64,000 nucleotides of DNA from Kingdonia uniflora (taxonomy: Eukaryota; Streptophyta; Magnoliopsida; Ranunculales; Circaeasteraceae): assembly GCA_014058105.1 (NCBI GenBank), contig JACGCM010000786.1, forward strand, positions 992,001 through 1,056,000, in the 5' to 3' direction. Positions within the stretch are counted from its first letter, which is position 1. Each line of letters starts with the position of its first letter. Below, one piece after another: positions 1 to 23,888 of this stretch. Position numbers and translations under genes: made by a program. Below the pieces are notes generated by a model. It was given only the letters and a program-made list of their open reading frames with translations. It had not been told where the DNA came from and did no database searches.

Positions 1-392
1 CAACTCAAAAAGCAAGGTTGAGCCTTGCTTTCCAAGACTCAACCTTGTTTTCGTACGGGCAACCAAGTGTTGGGCGTCTGTTTGATTAGTGTTTTCTAAT
101 CGGGCGCCCAATTATATATTTTATTTTATTTTTCAAATCGGGCGCCTAATATTATTATTATTATTTATTTATTTTAAGAATTCAAATCGGGCACCTAACG
201 ATTAGGAGAATTATGAAATTTTGTCTTAAAAAAAAAAAAAAAAAAACAAGCGCCCAACAGTTAGGCACTTATTAAAAAAAAAAAAAACAAACAAACAAGT
301 GAGGTACTTTTTGGAAGAAATAGAGTCTCGCTCACTTGGATTTTTTTATTTTTTTTTTAACCGAGTGAGGTACTTTGGGGATCCTTAACTGA
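1..392. repeat. Harbinger-type MITE, left end cut off by the window
   Basis: The stretch shares its order of motifs with the complete MITE at 33128-33533: the AAGGTTGAG block, the TCGGGCGCC blocks and the phrase GAAATAGAG. Its right tip, ACTTTGGGGATCC, is followed by TTA, which fits a 3-bp target duplication. The left end lies outside the window. It is non-coding, with long A and T runs. Confidence 0.6.
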
Positions 393-729
393 AATTTTGG
401 TACTTGAGGGACCAAGTATAAATAGAACACGAAGTCCAACTTTCCGCAATTTCATGAATGACCTTTGTATTTCATTTATGTGATTCCTGTAGTAGCAGCA
501 CAACTCACTGCACAATTTCGTGTAAATTTCTACTCTGTAAAACTGTCACTATATTTTTGCTATGAGGGGCAAGCTTTTATTAGTGAGCATTACCCCCTAT
601 GTATCTGTCATCTGCCCGACAGATTGAACCTGTAAATTATTTCCTGATGTTCTCTCCTTCACTCAGTTACCAAGGGAAGAAAGAACATATTCTGTACAGT
701 ACACTATGATATATAATCTTTCCTATGAA
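393..729 (-). other. 3' flank and probable 3' UTR of the IRE-like kinase gene
   Basis: No coding potential is visible. The part nearest the stop codon (about 610-729) is repeated almost unchanged in the fragment at 48609-48838. That is how the transcribed 3' part of the gene can be recognised. Confidence 0.45.
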
Positions 730-12229
<11,500 letters not shown>

Positions 12230-12717
12230 TAAAACCTCAATTGAGATTTGAGGTCAAATCAAAACCCTAATAATCTCAATTGAACCTAAATATCTCAAAC
12301 ATGAAACCCTAGAATCTCAGAAGATGAGATATTTATTTAGAGAGAGAGAGCGGGAAACGGAAAGAACAGAGAGTTGGGTGCGAAAAGGTTGAACAAAAGC
12401 ACTAGAGAGAGATGAGGTCAAGATAGTTGGCAGTTATTGAGGATCTCGAGGAGAATCGAGGGTTTGGAGAGGTGAGATGACGTTTAAAACTGCCAGATAA
12501 AAAACGGAACGGGGCGATAGCAACGCATTTATTTGTAACGGATAATAAAAGACACGTGTGCAAATAAATTGACTGATGAAGACTAGAAGATTTAAGTTGA
12601 GGAAGTCTTTATATTATCACATTTATAGAAAAGCTTCACCCCCAAGGACTCTCACCAAATCCAGTAAAATGCACTCCACGCATACCACTGTATTATTTAG
12701 GCTCTCTGCTCTTGTAA
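12230..12717 (-). other. 5' flank of the IRE-like gene
   Basis: This holds the 5' leader and promoter of the minus-strand kinase gene, with GAGAGA and ACCCTAA-type motifs near the start codon. I saw no convincing TATA box and no further gene. Confidence 0.4.
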
Positions 12718-13095
12718 GAGCATGGGCAACAGGCTCGCTATCGCTATAATAACGATACAAATTCAGCAAAAACCATTTTTGTAGGATCGTCATCGCTCAA
12801 ATCGCGTTCCTATCAAGAAAATCAGTGGCTATCTGTGGCGAGCCAGTCAGTGGGCTAGCGTGATTGCTTATATGTGGCTCATTAAAAAATATTTTTTTAA
12901 ACAAAATTTATTATTAAATTAAATATAGGAGTTGTGCACCAATCGAATTGGCGTATTTTATTTTAATTTTAAAAAATAGATCAAAAAAATCTGACATCCA
13001 TCACCACCTTGAAGAAGATCATTTTTCTACCCATGGCTACATGTCATATTTTTCTGGCTCACTAGCTTAGCCAGCCTCCTTTGCTGTTGATGCTC
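12718..13095. mobile_element. Harbinger-type MITE, 378 bp, TSD TAA
   Basis: The left tip GAGCATGGGCAACAG and right tip CTGTTGATGCTC are imperfect inverted repeats of the common plant GAGCATC...CAACAG terminus. TAA flanks both sides (12715-12717 and 13096-13098), the 3-bp target duplication of PIF/Harbinger elements. No coding capacity. Confidence 0.75.
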
Positions 13096-15089
13096 TAATA
13101 TAATCTAGTTTGATCAAATGAAATATATATGATTGGTAGAGCTATTTTCAGAATAACAAGGGGAAGTGTTGCCATAACAAAGATGATGATTTGCCTTTTT
13201 TGGTAATTGTTATTAAACTCTCATGCTTCTTTTGAATACATAAGTCAAAACTCCGAAGTAGAAAACTAGTTTTAGAGTGGGCAGCTAACTACTACCCTAT
13301 TTAGATAGAAAATAAATTAATTCAACAGTTAGGCACTGTTGACCAGTTTGGTGTTTCCTTCAAGTTGGCTGAACTCAGACTTTTGAAGTCAATGATAGTT
13401 GTTTTTTTCACCCACACATATGGACTGTGTAACTCATTACATGTCCCTTTTCCCCAATATTTCTTCTAATAATACCACTAACAATTTGGCACATACTTAA
13501 ATTCCAATATCAAAGACAAAATATTTGGTAGAATTACATGCATTTAGTCTAATTGCACAAGCATCTAAGTCTAATTGCACAAGCGTTGCCTGTCCCATAT
13601 GATGTCCCCAAAGTCAAGTTTCAAATCAATGTAACATTGACACGAGTACACGTGTCAATGTCTAATACAGGTACAAGGTGTCAGACACGACGGTTTCAAA
13701 ATAAGTAAAAGCGTGGACACGACCTTATACCTAAAATGATAGTATGATTCTTCACGTTTCTTGTATTGTCTTATTATATGTAAATGCATTTACTTATGGC
13801 TTAATTTACAACTAATAACAAACATAAAATAATAATGATAGTAGTTAATAGGATTGAATAACATGTATAAAAATTGAATATTTTCTAAATGTTATGTCAA
13901 AAAGTTGATGATCTAAGTAAGAAGTGTCATGGAGTGTCTACACGAGTGTCGGTGTGTCCGACACGTTTGGACACGGATTTTTATAGGAATATGAAGTGTC
14001 CATATTACATAATTTCAAACTCATTTATATCAATGGGTATAGGGACACCTGAGAAAAGATATGGATTCAATAAGAAGATTTTGAAAGGCTGGATTAAGTT
14101 GGAATGTAGAACTGTGAGCAGCCGTTTTGTCATTTTTGCAAGAAAACTTTTGAAAGTTTTCAACATGCTCTCTTTCAAGTTCAATGTGACTGGGTTGCTA
14201 AGCTTTGGTTCTCATCTTCTTTTACTTTGTGCACTCAGTAACCAAACTTTAACTTTCAACTGTTATTCAAGCTTTATATAAGTTAGGCCACTCACATGAA
14301 AATCTTTCCTTGGATCTCTTTTTTCTTTGCTAGTAGGTGGGATATGGCAAGCTAGAAATCTTTGTGTTTTAAAACACAAACTCAGTAAGAAAACATAATT
14401 GATATATCCCAATTTAGGTATAACCATAAATCATACAGTGGGTAGTAAGTCTATCCCTGCGGAATAAGATAGTGAACCAACAAACAGCCGTAGCAGCAGC
14501 AGTACTTTTTCTTCTTGTACTTGAGAGATAAGCACAGCAAATGTTTAAATAGAGTCAGGTTACCCCGTTGCATCTTCATAACTTAAGGATAGGAATCTTA
14601 CCTTCTCATCTACAATAAAACCAAAATTAGACATGCCTTTAGTTGTAGTAGTTCTAAAAAGGTGATCTTTGGTAAATCAAGCTTGATTACTATATAAAAT
14701 CTCTGGGGGAGTACTACATTGTCTGCTGGGGCAAACTGTCAATTATGTTCAAACTGAAATCACGGGAGATTTCATAAATTGTGCACGGTAACAATATTAG
14801 GCTTTGATCAGTAAAAGGGACTTATAGGTAGAAGTGAGACTGAGATAATGTTCATGTGTGTGAGTTCTTCATATATGTGGCAATGAAGTGGGTTCATAGT
14901 CAGTTATGCAGGAAACCAGAAAAAAGATCTTACTACCAAGGATTCCTATGCTAGAAGCATACAAAAACAACCCACCCCAGTTATCTATAATTAACTAATA
15001 GCTAATTAACTTCGAATTTGCAAGTGGAATAGGTAGTTTCATGCTGACCTGTTAAACAGCGTACTAGAATAGACATATATCCCCATGGA
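13096..15089. other. Intergenic stretch without a recognisable gene
   Basis: AT-rich non-coding DNA between the two minus-strand genes. The section at about 13620-13990 is dense in GTGTC and GACAC motifs, as in many dispersed plant repeats, but I could not define its ends. I see no gene. Confidence 0.5.
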
Positions 15090-18000
15090 CTACACCAGTG
15101 GTTCATCACATACAACTTTGGCAGAGGAGTATACTAGCCTTGCATCATCTGCAAAACAAAAACCTATTTTCAACAACCAAGAACAGTCATTATTTATATA
15201 TTAGCTAGGTTTTTTGTTTAGATAAACGGAAAGGTTTTCCAATAAAATTCCATAAATAATCTCTCAAATTGGCAATCCCTGTACAAGTTAGATTCTCCCT
15301 TGACCTCCTTATCTTGGAAAATATAGATTAATTAGTCCTGAATAAAATTTCCAGGTTGCTTTCAGATTGAACCTTGTATATTTCACGTTCCTAATTTCTT
15401 TTCTTTTGAGTTTGATGTGTATTTCATCCAAGTTGGAAATGTAAATATTTTCCCACCAATTTCAGAAAATGTGAACTTTCTGAAAATACTATACAGGCCA
15501 TTGAGAAGAAGAAAAAAAAACTTGTACTTGTATCTTCGTATAAAGATAAAACAAGTGTATATATGAAAATGCACTCCTAATGCTTCTTTATTGTAAAGAT
15601 ATTCACAATCTAGAGTTGTCAATTCACAAATGTTTTTTGGCAAATCGGAAATTAAAGATAAATTGCAAACTCCACTCCAATCCAAGTATATGTAATAGAA
15701 CTCGAGTCTCATTTGATGGAAAGTAATATGATAGCGTTAGCGTTGGCATTACTCTTCTCGAAGTAATTACAGAAAGTCTAAGCACATTCAGATCATATTC
15801 TTATTCAAATTAAATTGGGGCAGATCCAATCCAAAACTTAATTTGATTTCCCATAAGAAAACCGGATTTGCTCATCTGAATAAAATTTTGAATCGGCGGG
15901 GGGGGGGCTCAGATCAAGTCTGATTCTTTCTCAGCCCTAAAGCAAGTTAATAGCTAGGGTTCATACCTGCGATCTTAGTCAAACAGTATTCAGTAGGTAC
16001 ATTGCTCTCCACCTCCACAGAAGCTTTTGCAGCTGCTATACCCACGGCTATACTTTGCCTCAGATTTAACCCTGAACAAAGAGACGCAAGGATCCCACCA
16101 ACCAAGCAATCACCAGCCCCTGTAAGCCTCACAACTGATGTAACAAGTGAAGGAAAATGCAAAACATGTAGACGATTCACGGCACTAACAATCTCATCTG
16201 AAGGCAATCTCGAATTCACAGTTGCATATAATTCTATCCCAAAGCTGCTAGTTCTGATGTTTTCCAAATGGTTTTGAACAGAGTTATACCCATCTTTCGA
16301 GCATAAAAATACCCCTTCTGATCCTAAAGTGAGAACAACTATTTTGACACCTTTCTCTAGCAACACCAATATAGCTGGTTTTAGCATTTGGAACAAACAT
16401 TGTATAGACCGTTTACTGCCACCATTAACTTCCCTTTGAATTGGACGAAATCTATCTCCATATGACAAAGCATTTGCCATGGCAATAAGCTCATCCTCAT
16501 TGGGTGAAGCGACAGTGACCTGTGAAAAATCTTCAAATTGAATACACGAAAATAATAAGCTCGAGAGCTTCGCTTCAGAAAATAATTGAATAGAGACAAA
16601 TATGGTTATTATTAGGATAACTGAATTTTCAATCTCCCCTGCCACTTGAGTAAATACACTACACAAGAAGTTGGAGATATGACGGATCTAGAAGATCCAG
16701 GCTTAATGTGCAGTTTAATCTGATGATCATAAAGGAGTTGTGTCTATAATTATCATCAGAATTTGAGATATGGCTGTATTTTGCAGAGGTGAGAGTTTGG
16801 TAGTTTGCATCAGATCGTCTCATACACAAAAAAGTGGGAAAACAATTCTAGTTTATACAGATAACATAAAAAAGGTCATTTCAATTCTAGTCTAGAGATA
16901 AAAACTTTCATTCAGTAGCAAGGAGCTTAGTACTCACATATTTGACAACAGAAGCAACTTTCTTTGATTTTGCAATTGAGACAGGTTCAAACCACACAGG
17001 GACTCCAGAATCTGCCGCCACTGAAGGAATTATGGAATAAGAAGAAGAAAAATAGGTTGTATTAGTAATGAATAATAAATTGATGTTTAGTTCGTATTGT
17101 ACTGCACATCTAATAACGATAGTAGCAATAAATAAATTAGTAAAAGAATAGACAAACATGAATTTCCTAAGCTGGAAGGGTGGGCCTTCCGCCACCAAAG
17201 TTACAGTTACCTATTATTGATGTCTGGTTAATAAAATTTACTTTCTTTTTTCTAACTAAAAATCAAGTAAGAAATAATATAATGTATCATGTTTAAAGCA
17301 TACACTTGACTCTTGTAATCTTATCCGGTATGCCTAAAGTTTGCTTTACAAGTTTACTTTATAGAATCCATATTTTTGCCTAATGGAGATGCAATGAAGG
17401 CCGATACTTCCCAAATATTAACCTAACCTGAATCATCTAAACCTTTCAGGTGTTGACTACAACTTCCTCGGAAAGTTGCCCGACTTGAAAGATTTAACGA
17501 CTCGTCCACTTTGATAATGTTTATTGTGTCAATTTGTGAAATCGTTTTTTTTTTCTTTTCGAATTTCTCTCTAGTTCTCTCAAAATTTTCTCTCTGAATT
17601 TTTTTCCTCCGTATTCTCTTTTTAAATGATCTCCAAATTTAACTCAAGATTTTCTCTCCATGGATGCCCATCACTATCCGTTCGAAGCTTCTAGTCATCT
17701 TTTTGCCATGTTAAACTAATAGAAACAATATTGCGGAAGCTAAATCTCACTCTCAATTAAACTAAATCACTTAAAAATAAAGGTCAAAGACCTAGGGTTT
17801 TAAGATTTACCCCAAATTTCACATTTCTCTCTAAACCTAAAGCTTTTCTCTCAAACTCACACTAAGTAAAACCCTAATCCTACTCATCCTTATAAAGGAG
17901 GAGGATACTTTATTCTCTCCTAAATATAAGCTAGTAGAGATTATCCTTCTAATTGAATAAATAAATCTAAATTAGAGAGAGCCTCGCGACGTGAAGAACG

Positions 18001-20348
18001 ACCGTTGTTGTGGGCGACGTGGAGACGACCCCGTGACCTATCATAAACTATATATGATCAAAGCTGTTTTTCAAGAAACGCCCGCCAAACCAAAAAGGGT
18101 ATCTCCGCTAGAACCTCCCTCCGGGATCTCTGAATCCATAGAGAGCCCGAAGCCTGAGTATCTCAACCAATCGCTGAAGAGTGGCCCAAATTCTCAAAAT
18201 AGAAAAGCACTCTAACCATTTACTTTTCCTAGAAAGAATATGCTTCCATAATCGAGTTATTTCACTCATGTCAACCTATCACATATCTATAAACAGATAA
18301 AATGATAAAAACGATAATAACAGTTGCAGAAGCATATTATAAAGGCATGAGTCCGCATTTTTCCTGAATCGGTTCTACCAAAAATTTAAAACTTAAAGTA
18401 AACTTCGAACTTTTTATGCGCATAGAAACTAGCTAATATCATACATCAATACATAAAGCACTACGATAAAGTAAACTGATAGTTCCTTCAAGAAAAAGTT
18501 TGTACTCTGGCAAGAAGCTTCAAGTGACTGAGGATTCAAGTTCGCATCAACCACTAGTATTGGAGCGGAACTTATATTGCGACTAAACTTCTGAATCCAC
18601 TCTTGTGTGAGAAAAAGTTCCTGTTTCAATCAAGGTCACCACAGATTCATTTAGAGCGGGTGACATAAATGATATCATGGTTCGACATAATCAATTATAA
18701 ACATCTCACAATTGCTTCCACGCTGGCAACACCAGCTGCCACTTCTCCCTTGGCGTCAAAGAAGTTGCATACAACAGGAGTACCGATATCCTTGCGCCTT
18801 TGGATACCTATACCAAACAAATAATATCAAAAAGATAATCATTACAAGATAACATATTTTGTTGCATTGACAACATCACAATTTGTTCATAAGAAATGTG
18901 TCATTTTTTTATTTATTTTATTTGTGATAGACAACAATGCTTCATGAAATCTCTGCTATTTAATATCCATCATCACAATATATTCTATTATATATTTTGA
19001 TCCATGAATCAATGACGAACCCGATGATTGCAATATAGGACCATGCATCGTATAGTCATCTTGAATTACGATATGAATCACAAAATGGGGTGAATAATAA
19101 TGTTCATACGACCATAATTGAGTTGGGGCTCTTCAAGTGCCAATCTGATTTGGTAGGCCTCTAAACGTTTATCTCGTGATCAACTTTTTAAGAAACAACT
19201 GTTAGCTTCAAGTGTAATAAAAGAGCTTGAGTTACTCGTCGCATTATATTTGGAGACAGGAAAAACATTCAATTTTAATCTCACGTGTTAGACCTTCATA
19301 TGCACAAAGTTAGAGCTCGCAGGCAACGTGACTTAATTAATCCAAACCCATTAGTCCACCAAAGGAAAGATCTTTAGGCTGCAGTAAGATAAAACTCACC
19401 TTCTGTAGCTAGTCCTGAAGACTCCCAGTACTCCAAAAGTAAATTTCCTGTACAAGTAAAACATTTGCCAAGTTCAGAAGAGAAAGTAACAGGCTTTTGC
19501 CATAAGAAAAAGGGAATGTCTGCCAGGAATAGAATGCTATCACTAGGCACTTAATTTAGTTGATTATTAGATAACTAGGGTGAATCATTTGTGATTTCTC
19601 CAAGAACTCAAACAATTTTGAGACTGATCTGATAAGTGGTCAGGGAGCTTAGGAAATAAAAGACGGGAACCAAAGCCTCCCATTAGTTTGCATGTGCTCC
19701 ATAAGAACTTATATCATTGATCGTAGAACACCTCTTTTCAGAGTCACAAAGCAAGTACGCAAAATGGATAGTAGAACACCTGCCATGTCATATCCAATAA
19801 CACTAATCATAAAAGGCTTAGTTCCAAGCTTTGACATGCACTCGGCAATATTCCTTGCTACACCCCCTTTTACATACTGAACCTGAATGAAGGAGCTATA
19901 TGTAAGGATATAAAAAAAAACCAAAAAAGAAAAGAAAAAATAATAACAAGTCTAAACCCCTAGCTACAGTTATTCATCTCTGTAACTGTATAACATACAT
20001 AAATTACGTCTGGACAAAACAAAAATATTAGAAATACCTTTCCAGGGGTAGTGGTTCTTGGACGGGCTGGTATTGAAGATGTGGCATGGATGTCCATCAC
20101 CATCCCTCCTAAAACTATAGGTTCTGAATCCACATGTCTAAATATGTTTGGCGCGCTCGAACAATTCTGGAATCACAAAAAAATATAACTACAATACATA
20201 CCCAAAAAAAAAAGAAAGTAAATTCGTGCTATAACGAAAACAAAACTATCCCATCAATTCGTACCAAATGAAGAATCTCATTCGCTTCATTCTGAGTAAG
20301 AAAATGACGAGAAATACAATTCAATCTCCTCCAAGCACCGCTTTCCAT
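15090..20348 (-). CDS. PUKI: pfkB-family pseudouridine kinase
   Basis: Nine exons join in one frame of about 423 residues: 20348-20265, 20166-20038, 19882-19780, 19447-19400, 18807-18710, 18620-18506, 17020-16938, 16519-15967 and 15148-15090. The enzyme phosphorylates pseudouridine, the first step of its breakdown; in Arabidopsis this happens in peroxisomes, followed by a glycosidase (PUMY). Visible features are the pfkB start (PIVLGGMVMDIHA, then GGVARNIAECMSKLG), the VWFEPVS and SPNEDEL blocks, and the second pfkB signature LTGAGDCLVGG with catalytic Asp357. The N-terminus contains RLNCISRHF (residues 8-16), a good PTS2 peroxisomal signal (R-L-x5-H-F). The C-terminus (DEPLV) is not a PTS1. 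Order and spacing match Arabidopsis At1g49350 as I remember it. Other ribokinase-like sugar kinases are the alternative but fit less well. Confidence 0.88.
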
Positions 20349-20999
20349 TTTTCTTTCTCTTTTCTATAAATGCAGTTTTATGCTGCCTTCAGTCCCTTCC
20401 CTTGATGTTATTGCTCCCTAATACACAAAACATACAATCCTGACAATAAATATATCCTAATAACACAAACAATTGTACCGTCACCACCGTCATGGACAAC
20501 TATACCATGATACTAGAACTAGCACATTTGCATGCCAGTTAATTTAGATAATATTCAGATACAACCAGGTTTTTGCACGAACCCCGAAGTTATATATTAA
20601 ACTTGAATTGAATTTTAGTTAGCTCTACTTAGTTTTATTTCAAACATAAATTTTACATAAAAATAGAAAGGCATGATCAAGAAATAGGTTCAATCAGAGA
20701 GAGAATAATAATACCATAGGTTCAAGCAGGATCTCTTCAATAGGAGAAGAAACGGTTGAATAGACACTTCAATATGAGAATGAAGTTGTTGTTGCAGGAG
20801 AAAATGAACCGGATTACGAATCCTTTTAACGCTGGATCCAATAATCGGAACAGGATACACTAGGCTCTGGCGCTCTGCTTGGTTTGGTCCGTTTATAAAA
20901 GCATCTCTAACAAAGTGGTATGCCGTTAAGGTTTTCCCATACTCTTGCAGGAAACCCTTCCAACTCACCCCCGTCCATACCCCTTCAAAGTATGTGAAA
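20349..20999 (-). other. 5' flank of the PUKI gene
   Basis: Promoter and leader of the minus-strand gene. A minus-strand open stretch at 20690-20968 ends at a GTATTATT donor-like site and might belong to an untranslated 5' exon, but nothing in it resembles a known protein. Confidence 0.35.
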
Positions 21000-21241
21000 C
21001 CTGAACTTGGGGAAGAGTATGCGCATACCGCCTAGGCGTTGAACCGTTGAGCGTCCAACACTTTTTTAATACAGCTGGCATCTCTCTCTCCCATCACAAC
21101 TTCTCTCTCCTGCCTAGGCGCTGAACCGTTAAGCACCCAAGAGGAAAAACATAATTTGTTGTTGGACGAAAATAGTATGTGATTCTGGAATACCAGTATA
21201 GTAAACCGGAATTGCATACTCTTATGTTGGAGATGCTCTAA
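21000..21241. mobile_element. Possible Harbinger-type MITE
   Basis: The right tip reads GTTGGAGATGCTC followed by TAA. AGAGTATGC near 21006 is mirrored by GCATACTCTT near 21220, so the ends are weak inverted repeats. Inside, the phrase GCCTAGGCGYTGAACCGTT occurs twice (near 21031 and 21112). The left boundary is uncertain. Confidence 0.4.
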
Positions 21242-21438
21242 CACCACAGATCAACCATTGAAGTTTTTTTTTATCCAATGGTTAGCAACGAACGACTGGA
21301 TCAAGAAAAATAAACGGATTTTTTTGATATGTGGATTTATAAACGGCACACCAAGTAGAGCCATATCTCATCCTAGTTGAATTGGAATTTTAGCAATGTA
21401 GAGTGTAAATTAAAAGAGCCTAATTATTTGTAGGTTTT

Positions 21439-21692
21439 AGAGCATCTCCAACAGTTTTAAGCAGTCTAGGAATCTAATTTGATCGCACGTCGCACCAATC
21501 AGAGTATAGGCAAAAATTTTGACACGTCACTTAATAAGGGTGAAATGGTAAAAAAAAAATATTAGATTGACCAAGAGTATTTGAATACAGATAAATACTT
21601 TAGGTAGTTTGGATTTGGGCTTCCTATCGATTTAGAGGGATATTGCCGTCAATTTCAAGTTGTACGAGTTGCTACTTTTGGAGATGTAATTA
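21439..21692. mobile_element. Possible Harbinger-type MITE
   Basis: The left tip GAGCATCTCCAACAGTT is matched by a degraded right tip ACTTTTGGAGATGT. The outer flanks TTTA and AATTA are compatible with a TTA or TAA duplication but not a clean pair. Confidence 0.4.
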
Positions 21693-23103
21693 GCATTTCA
21701 GTGTGCATGACTCAATGAAAAAATGCCTAATTATAGACATCTTATAGAAAAGTTATTAAAATTATTATTTTGTTGTCGTTTGACTTTCGGACATTAAATA
21801 AAGGTATGAGAAGGTTGACAATTTGGCAACTTTGAAAACATAATTAACAAAGATGTCGAATACTCGAAAGTAATCAAAAATTACCAATGATGTTAAGATT
21901 ATCTCAAACACTGATGTAACACTCAAGTAGAAGTTTTCGATGAGTGCGGTGAATGCTTTGCCACCTCAAACGAGAAAGGAGATGTGACAGCCAGGGCCAG
22001 GGTGATCCACGTTCATTTTATATCACTAAACATTGGTATTCTATCATCATTTACCTGGTTTAGTTAGGAGAAGTCCTAACAAGTGACCCTGTTGGTGATT
22101 GTTGGAAATATAAATGGGTTTACCTCGTTTTCAGCAATATGCAAATATAAAAAGATAACCGGAGAACATATAAACTGAAGTAAGAACTACAGCAGTAAAC
22201 CGGAACTGAATAGAATGGAGTAGCCGAGTCGCGTACTAGGTCGCTCTCTTTAAGACGTCTCGCGCAACTTCCCCAAAACAAGCAGATAGAGAGCGCATCG
22301 CCCCCAAGATAATTCAGCGTAATGTAAACTACGGGTTCCCTTTGCAGGAAAGAAAACTGTTATGATTTTGATTTTTTGCACTTCTATTACCATTACTCGG
22401 ATTCGTAATTCGTGAAAACTTGATGAACAGAGAGAGAGAGAGATGGAGATAAAACTCAGAACTGTTGTGTTATGTGTTATAAAATATTGTAGGGAATGAT
22501 TCCTTTTATAGGCCAAAAAAGATACGTTGTGGGAGAGAAAAATGGGGAGACACGCCCTCCACAACAGCCAGTGGGACTGATTAAATTCATAGTTAAAATC
22601 GTGACTAATAAGTCTGAGTCAAAACCAACGGCTAGTAAATATTTTGGTTTAATTAAAAGCCCAAACCCAACTCCAAAGAACTTTTTAGTAAAAAGAATAA
22701 GAGGCATTTTCAACCGCCCCATAACCAATTGGCCAAATTCCGAACTGGTGGGGCGGTCGAACCTCCCAAGATGGTGTGTGCAAGGGTGTTGGAATAAAAA
22801 CCCACCACACACTCACATGCTTCCCACTTACTCATGTCTACAACCAATGATTAAGTAATATAGGTATCTATCTCTTCAAATTCCTAATTCCCTAAGACTA
22901 TGTTCTAAAACCAAAAATATAAACTAACCATACCCAAGAGTTCATGGGTTCGAACCCTGATGGGGTTGGCTTTCGTTTTTGGAGATATAACAGTGATTTT
23001 TTGATTTTTTTTAAGCAAAGGAACGCAATCAATAAAAATAAACCCGACCTATTGGTCAGGCATAAAAGAGTTAACAAAACACAAAATCGGGGGTACATGC
23101 ACC
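21693..23103. other. Intergenic stretch, probable old repeat remnants
   Basis: No gene is recognised. A GGTTCGAACCC motif at about 22949-22960 resembles a Pol III B box, but no matching A box was found. The section at about 22210-22800 is GC-richer and looks like transposon-derived sequence I cannot classify. Confidence 0.4.
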
Positions 23104-23703
23104 CTAGCAGCCAGCCAGGTAATGTGCTTCATAATTACAAGATTTATGAACAAACTCAAAGCAAAAATTCTCAAAACGGGAAGCAAGCGCACGGGTATCT
23201 GGAGCCAAGGTCAGAGCTCCCCAGGAGATGTCATCTGTCCGATATTTGAAAGACGAAACCAGGCTCTGGCAGTCCGTCAAAAGGAGGACCCTGTGCAGAC
23301 CGAAACTCAGCGCAGCCTCCATCCCTCGGACTACTGCAACTGCCTCTGCTTCTTCCGGATCGTCTGCCCTGATGGAACCGCAACCTGCACAAACAACCAC
23401 ATTCTGGTGAGTTTTAATAATGAAACTAGTCCCTCCCAGTCTGTTACGGGCATACCAGGAGGCGTCGACGTTGAGGACGTGCCAGCCAGCTGGGATCTCG
23501 ACCTGACGTTGGGGGGGCCTGGAGGTTGGATGGGGAAAATAATTTCTGGTACAATAAAAAAGAAACCTCTTCGCCTTGGCCAACATCTCTCTTGTGGTCT
23601 GAATCTTCACTTCGAAGACCAGTTCATTTCTGCTAGTCCAGATAGCGTACATAATTGTGCTAAGGGTACACAAGAACCTTTGATTATTGCAGCATAGTCT
23701 CAA
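23104..23703 (-). pseudogene. LINE-derived RNase H domain fragment
   Basis: An open frame of about 199 residues resembles the C-terminal RNase H (RVT_3-type) domain of plant non-LTR retrotransposons. A leading MYAIWTSRNELVF block is followed by WHVLNVDASW, EAEAVAVVRGMEAAL, LLTDCQSLV and NYEAHYLA. The acidic residues of the RNase H core (Asp in VDAS, Glu in EEAEA, Asp in TDCQ) and the final His are present. The reverse transcriptase and endonuclease are missing, and the frame stops where the family usually has a little more sequence. It ends only about 185 bp from the start codon of SF3B4 and points away from it. A truncated LINE insertion is the simplest reading. Confidence 0.7.
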
Positions 23704-23832
23704 ACCACTTCACCAGCCTCGTTGGAGACGCTCCGTGCAGTATTTAAAAACATACATCACCAGAAGCGCCAGATCTTTCGGCAGTAATCAGAAATTATAA
23801 AATCCTTGTTAATATCGGATTCAAACACGGTT

Positions 23833-23840
23833 TATAAATA
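23833..23840 (+). promoter_or_regulatory. Probable TATA box of the SF3B4 gene
   Basis: TATAAATA lies 49 bp upstream of the start codon and is followed by a CT-rich leader. Position and sequence fit a plant core promoter with a very short 5' UTR. This is inferred without transcript data. Confidence 0.45.
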
Positions 23841-23888
23841 ACAAAACCCCTCCTCTCCCAACACATTAAAAACAGAACAACTCTTTAG

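Noticed and set aside
22477..22858. Open frames on both strands of 111 and 120 codons
   Set aside because: They mirror each other in a repeat-like, GC-richer stretch and match no family I know.
22940..22965. Possible tRNA gene around GGTTCGAACCC
   Set aside because: No A box or cloverleaf could be found upstream. At most it is an old SINE remnant.
23122..23697. Plus-strand open frame of 191 codons
   Set aside because: It is the antisense shadow of the RNase H domain on the minus strand, which has clear catalytic motifs.
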